From Gemmatimonadaceae bacterium (GTDB lineage Bacteria > Gemmatimonadota > Gemmatimonadetes > Gemmatimonadales > Gemmatimonadaceae): 6,515 nt of DNA. The number at the start of each line of letters is the position of its first letter. The first letter of the stretch is position 1. The notes beneath the pieces are model-generated. The model was not told where the DNA came from, searched no databases, and saw only the letters and a list, made by a program, of their open reading frames with translations. Location of the stretch: NCBI GenBank assembly GCA_017881545.1, contig JADGQU010000138.1, positions 1-6,515 of the forward strand, given 5' to 3'. Below are positions 4,249 to 6,515 of the stretch, piece by piece. A program made the translations under genes and the position numbers.

Positions 4249-6305
4249 TCGGCCTGATCGCGCACAATGCGCTGCTGGTATCGCTGGCGGCGGTGGCATT
4301 CGGAGCGGTCCTCACTCCCGTAGCGATCCGTAACAACCGGCGCGACTGGCTCGAGCTGGTTTACGGCGCGGTCTACGCGAACTTCCTGCTGGTGAGCGTC
4401 GCCGCGGTGTCGATGATCGTGGCGCTCGTCACGCATGACTTTTCGGTGTCGTACGTGGCGCAGGTCGGCAGCCGCTCCACGCCTCTGCTCTTCACAGTCA
4501 TTTCGCTGTGGGGCGCGCTCGAGGGGTCGATTCTCTTCTGGGCGTGGGTGCTGGGGCTCTATTCGGCCGCCGTCGTGGTGCTACACCGCCGCCGGCCGGG
4601 AAACCTCGTTCCGTACGCGGTGATGACGCTGCTAGCGGTCGCCGCGTTTTTCGCGATCCTGCTCGTGGGCCCCGCCAATCCATTTCTGCCGATGTCGCCG
4701 GTACCGGCAGATGGACCAGGTCCGAACACTTTGCTGCAGAACCACTATCTCATGGCGGTTCACCCGCCGCTCTTGTACCTCGGCTACGTTGGAATGTCGG
4801 TGCCTTTCGCATTCGCCCTCGGCGCAATCTTCTCCAACGAGGCGGCGTCGAACGACTGGTCTATCCTTTCACGGCGCTGGATGCTCACGTCCTGGGGATT
4901 TCTCTCCGCAGCAATCATCGCCGGAATGTGGTGGTCGTACGAGGTGCTCGGCTGGGGAGGCTACTGGGCCTGGGATCCGGTTGAGAACGCGTCATTTCTT
5001 CCGTGGCTCACGGCGACCGCATATCTGCACTCGGTGATGGTGCAGGAGCGGCGCAACATGCTCCGGCTGTGGACGCTCAACCTGTGCGTCGCGACGTTCG
5101 TGCTGACGATCCTCGGGACGTTCCTTACGCGCTCCGGAATCTTGTCGTCCGTCCACGCGTTCACGACGGGCGCGATCGGATACTACTTCCTCGCATTCAT
5201 CGCGATCGTGCTCGTGACGACGCTAATGCTGGTAGCCGGCAACTCGGAACGGATTCAGACGAAGGGCAAGCTGGGCGGCGCCGCGTCGCGCGAAACTGTG
5301 TTCCTGCTGAACAATCTCTTCCTCACCGCGGTGATGCTGACGGTGCTGGTCGGCACACTTTATCCGCTCGTCGCCGAGGCGCTGCGCGGCGTCAAAGTCA
5401 GCGTTGGGGTGCCGTTCTTCAACCGGATGGCACTCCCGGCGATGGTATCGCTCCTCTTCCTGATGGGCGTGGGACCGGCGCTTCCATGGGGCAGCACTAC
5501 GTGGGCCGAAGCTCGCAGGAGACTGTATCCACCGGGCATCGCTGCAGTGATCATGGGCGCGATTGCGGTGATCGCGGGAGCACGCAGCATCTACGCGATT
5601 CTCGCATTCGCGTTCGTCGGGTATGCAGCGATGGGCAATCTGCGTGAGTTCTGGACCGGCATGCGCGCACGGCATCGCGCGCACGGCGAGAGCTGGCCGA
5701 CCGCACTGCTTCGCCTGATCGCCGGCAATCGACGCCGCTACGGCGGATACGTTGCGCACATCGGCGTGCTGTTGATCGCGGTGGGAATCACGGCATCCTC
5801 GACGTTTCGCTCAGAGCGCGAGGCGACGCTCACGCCGGGCCAGACGCTCACCGTCGCCGGTCATACGGTGCGCCTGAAGAACCTGTGGGGCCGAGAGGAA
5901 CCGCAGCGCTCGGTGATCGGCGCGACGATGGAAGTGCTCGGCAGGAACGGCGCGGTGGTCGGAACCATGGATCCGCGCATGAACTACTACCGGGTGTCGG
6001 ACCAGCCGGTGCCGACGCCCGACGTGCGCAGCAGCATTCGGGGCGACCTGTACATCAATCTCATGGCCTTCGAGTCCAGCGGCGCCAACGCGACGGTGAA
6101 GGTGATCGTCGAGCCATTCGTGCCGTGGATCTGGTTCGGTGGGCTCGTAATTGTGATCGGAGCGATCATCGGCCTGGGCTACGGCGGTCGGACTGCGACG
6201 GTGCCCGTGCCCGCCACGAATCCTGCTCCGAGTTACGGGCGAAGTGCGACGACGCAGGCGCTCGCCACGAATCCTGCTCCGAGCATCGCGAGCGCGGATC
6301 CATGA
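4245..6305 (+). CDS. ccmF: Cytochrome c heme lyase subunit CcmF
   Basis: CcmF takes heme from holo-CcmE and, with CcmH-type partners, attaches it to the CXXCH motif of apocytochrome c. The 686-residue polytopic protein has the WWD motif WGGYWAWDPVENASFLPW (237-254). It also has four histidines at positions matching the functional ones of E. coli CcmF: H173 (MAVHPPLLYLGY), H261 (TAYLHSVM), H304 (SSVHAF) and H505 (GGYVAHIGV). About 14 or 15 membrane helices are likely. A soluble periplasmic domain lies around 520-620, and a last helix at 625-646 includes PWIWFGGLVIVIGAIIG. The start is GTG 4245, overlapping the ccmE stop as GTGA, with no clear Shine-Dalgarno; translation probably depends on coupling. 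The tail after about 650 is Ala/Pro/Thr-rich and contains a repeated ATNPAPS unit from a 51-base tandem duplication. The stop overlaps ccmG as ATGA. Confidence 0.96.
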   Translation: MIGLIAHNALLVSLAAVAFGAVLTPVAIRNNRRDWLELVYGAVYANFLLVSVAAVSMIVALVTHDFSVSYVAQVGSRSTPLLFTVISLWGALEGSILFWAWVLGLYSAAVVVLHRRRPGNLVPYAVMTLLAVAAFFAILLVGPANPFLPMSPVPADGPGPNTLLQNHYLMAVHPPLLYLGYVGMSVPFAFALGAIFSNEAASNDWSILSRRWMLTSWGFLSAAIIAGMWWSYEVLGWGGYWAWDPVENASFLPWLTATAYLHSVMVQERRNMLRLWTLNLCVATFVLTILGTFLTRSGILSSVHAFTTGAIGYYFLAFIAIVLVTTLMLVAGNSERIQTKGKLGGAASRETVFLLNNLFLTAVMLTVLVGTLYPLVAEALRGVKVSVGVPFFNRMALPAMVSLLFLMGVGPALPWGSTTWAEARRRLYPPGIAAVIMGAIAVIAGARSIYAILAFAFVGYAAMGNLREFWTGMRARHRAHGESWPTALLRLIAGNRRRYGGYVAHIGVLLIAVGITASSTFRSEREATLTPGQTLTVAGHTVRLKNLWGREEPQRSVIGATMEVLGRNGAVVGTMDPRMNYYRVSDQPVPTPDVRSSIRGDLYINLMAFESSGANATVKVIVEPFVPWIWFGGLVIVIGAIIGLGYGGRTATVPVPATNPAPSYGRSATTQALATNPAPSIASADP
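6194..6295 (+). repeat. Imperfect 51-base tandem duplication in the ccmF 3' end
   Basis: Bases 6212-6232 recur exactly at 6263-6283, a 21-base identity at an offset of 51 bases. The similarity extends left to 6194/6245 (TGCGACG in both), giving 33 matches in 39 aligned positions. To the right the copies diverge at once. The offset is a multiple of three, so the frame is kept, and the protein tail reads ATNPAPS twice, 17 residues apart (657-663 and 674-680). The unit boundaries are approximate. Confidence 0.8.
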
Positions 6306-6515
6306 ACTGGAAGCGGGCCGCCATCGCCGTGCTCGCCGCGGCGCCGGTCATTGCGCTGTTCGCTTATGGATTCTCCCGCGACCCGGCTGCAATCCCCTCT
6401 CCCCTTCCCGGACACGCCGCCCCCGAGTTTACGCTGGCGGTCTTCGCTCCCGGTGAGGGCCCGCTCGCGCAGCCGCCCGGTGACACTATCCGCCTGCGCG
6501 CGCTCACGGGCAAAG
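6302..6515 (+). CDS. ccmG: Thiol:disulfide oxidoreductase CcmG/DsbE, N-terminal part (cut by window edge)
   Basis: CcmG is a membrane-anchored periplasmic thioredoxin-like protein that reduces the heme-binding cysteines of apocytochrome c. Only 71 codons and one base are present, with no stop before the edge. Visible parts are a short basic N-terminus (MNWKR), a membrane anchor at about 6-24, and the family-typical lead-in DPAAIPSPLPGHAAPEFTL (27-45). This is followed by a Gly/Pro-rich stretch and GDTIRLRALTGK (60-71), which is the segment just before the first core strand of the TlpA/DsbE thioredoxin fold. The CXXC active site lies beyond the window, so catalysis cannot be confirmed. ATG 6302 overlaps the ccmF stop as ATGA, and no strong Shine-Dalgarno is seen. 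Position after ccmF is the normal place for ccmG. A general TlpA-like thioredoxin is the alternative. Confidence 0.87.
   Translation, partial: MNWKRAAIAVLAAAPVIALFAYGFSRDPAAIPSPLPGHAAPEFTLAVFAPGEGPLAQPPGDTIRLRALTGK

Noticed and set aside
3678..4299. Two minus-strand open frames (3678-4229 and 3766-4299) opposite ccmD/ccmE
   Set aside because: They are rich in Arg, Pro, Ser and His with no domain pattern, and they lie opposite well-supported ccmD and ccmE.
5003..5759. Long alternative frames on both strands inside ccmF (5003-5647 plus, 5223-5759 minus)
   Set aside because: Composition is dominated by Arg, Gly, His and Asp with no hydrophobic pattern, while the ccmF frame carries continuous helices and conserved histidines here.

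Overview
The window holds most of a System I cytochrome c maturation (Ccm) operon in the canonical order ccmA-ccmB-ccmC-ccmD-ccmE-ccmF-ccmG. It runs on the + strand from about 1539 to the right edge, where ccmG is cut off. To its left lie two small integral membrane protein genes of unknown function that face each other. The sequence is GC-rich, roughly low-to-mid 60s % by eye. GC content, the CcmE heme motif written KHSNAYR, and the CcmG start with its IPSPLPGH segment suggest a soil-type Gram-negative-like bacterium. My best guess is Gemmatimonadota, which is an inference from general feel and not something the window proves.

Layout. Bases 3-164 contain one uninterrupted reading frame with no start inside the window; it may be the tail of an upstream gene. 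It overlaps, by ATGA, a 136-residue four-helix membrane protein (161-571). Seventeen bases later comes the 3' end of a minus-strand gene (589-1326) for a multi-spanning protein that looks like DUF6498. That gene and ccmA are divergent. The roughly 210-base gap between them carries a perfect 8-bp stem hairpin, a second stem that competes with it, a short interrupted palindrome and a TATATT hexamer that could be the ccm -10 element.

The ccm genes are packed tightly. ccmA/ccmB share one base (TGATG), ccmC probably starts inside ccmB, and ccmD follows ccmC by two bases. ccmD/ccmE, ccmE/ccmF and ccmF/ccmG each overlap by four bases (ATGA, GTGA, ATGA). This implies one polycistronic message with translational coupling. 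By family knowledge, CcmA and CcmB with CcmC and CcmD form the ABC-type complex that loads heme onto CcmE and releases holo-CcmE. CcmE carries heme covalently through a histidine on the periplasmic side. CcmF is the heme lyase side that passes heme to apocytochrome c. CcmG is the membrane-anchored thioredoxin-like protein that keeps the CXXCH cysteines reduced. The recognisable catalytic or heme-ligating residues are present in CcmA, C, E and F.

I do not see a previously undescribed system here. The points most worth a second look are the 51-base tandem duplication that extends the CcmF C-terminus, the mutually exclusive hairpins in the divergent intergenic region, the ccmB/ccmC start ambiguity, the possible gene tail at the left edge, and the histidine-rich DUF6498-like protein beside the ccm operon. 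No rRNA, tRNA, CRISPR array, insertion sequence or other mobile-element signature was seen.
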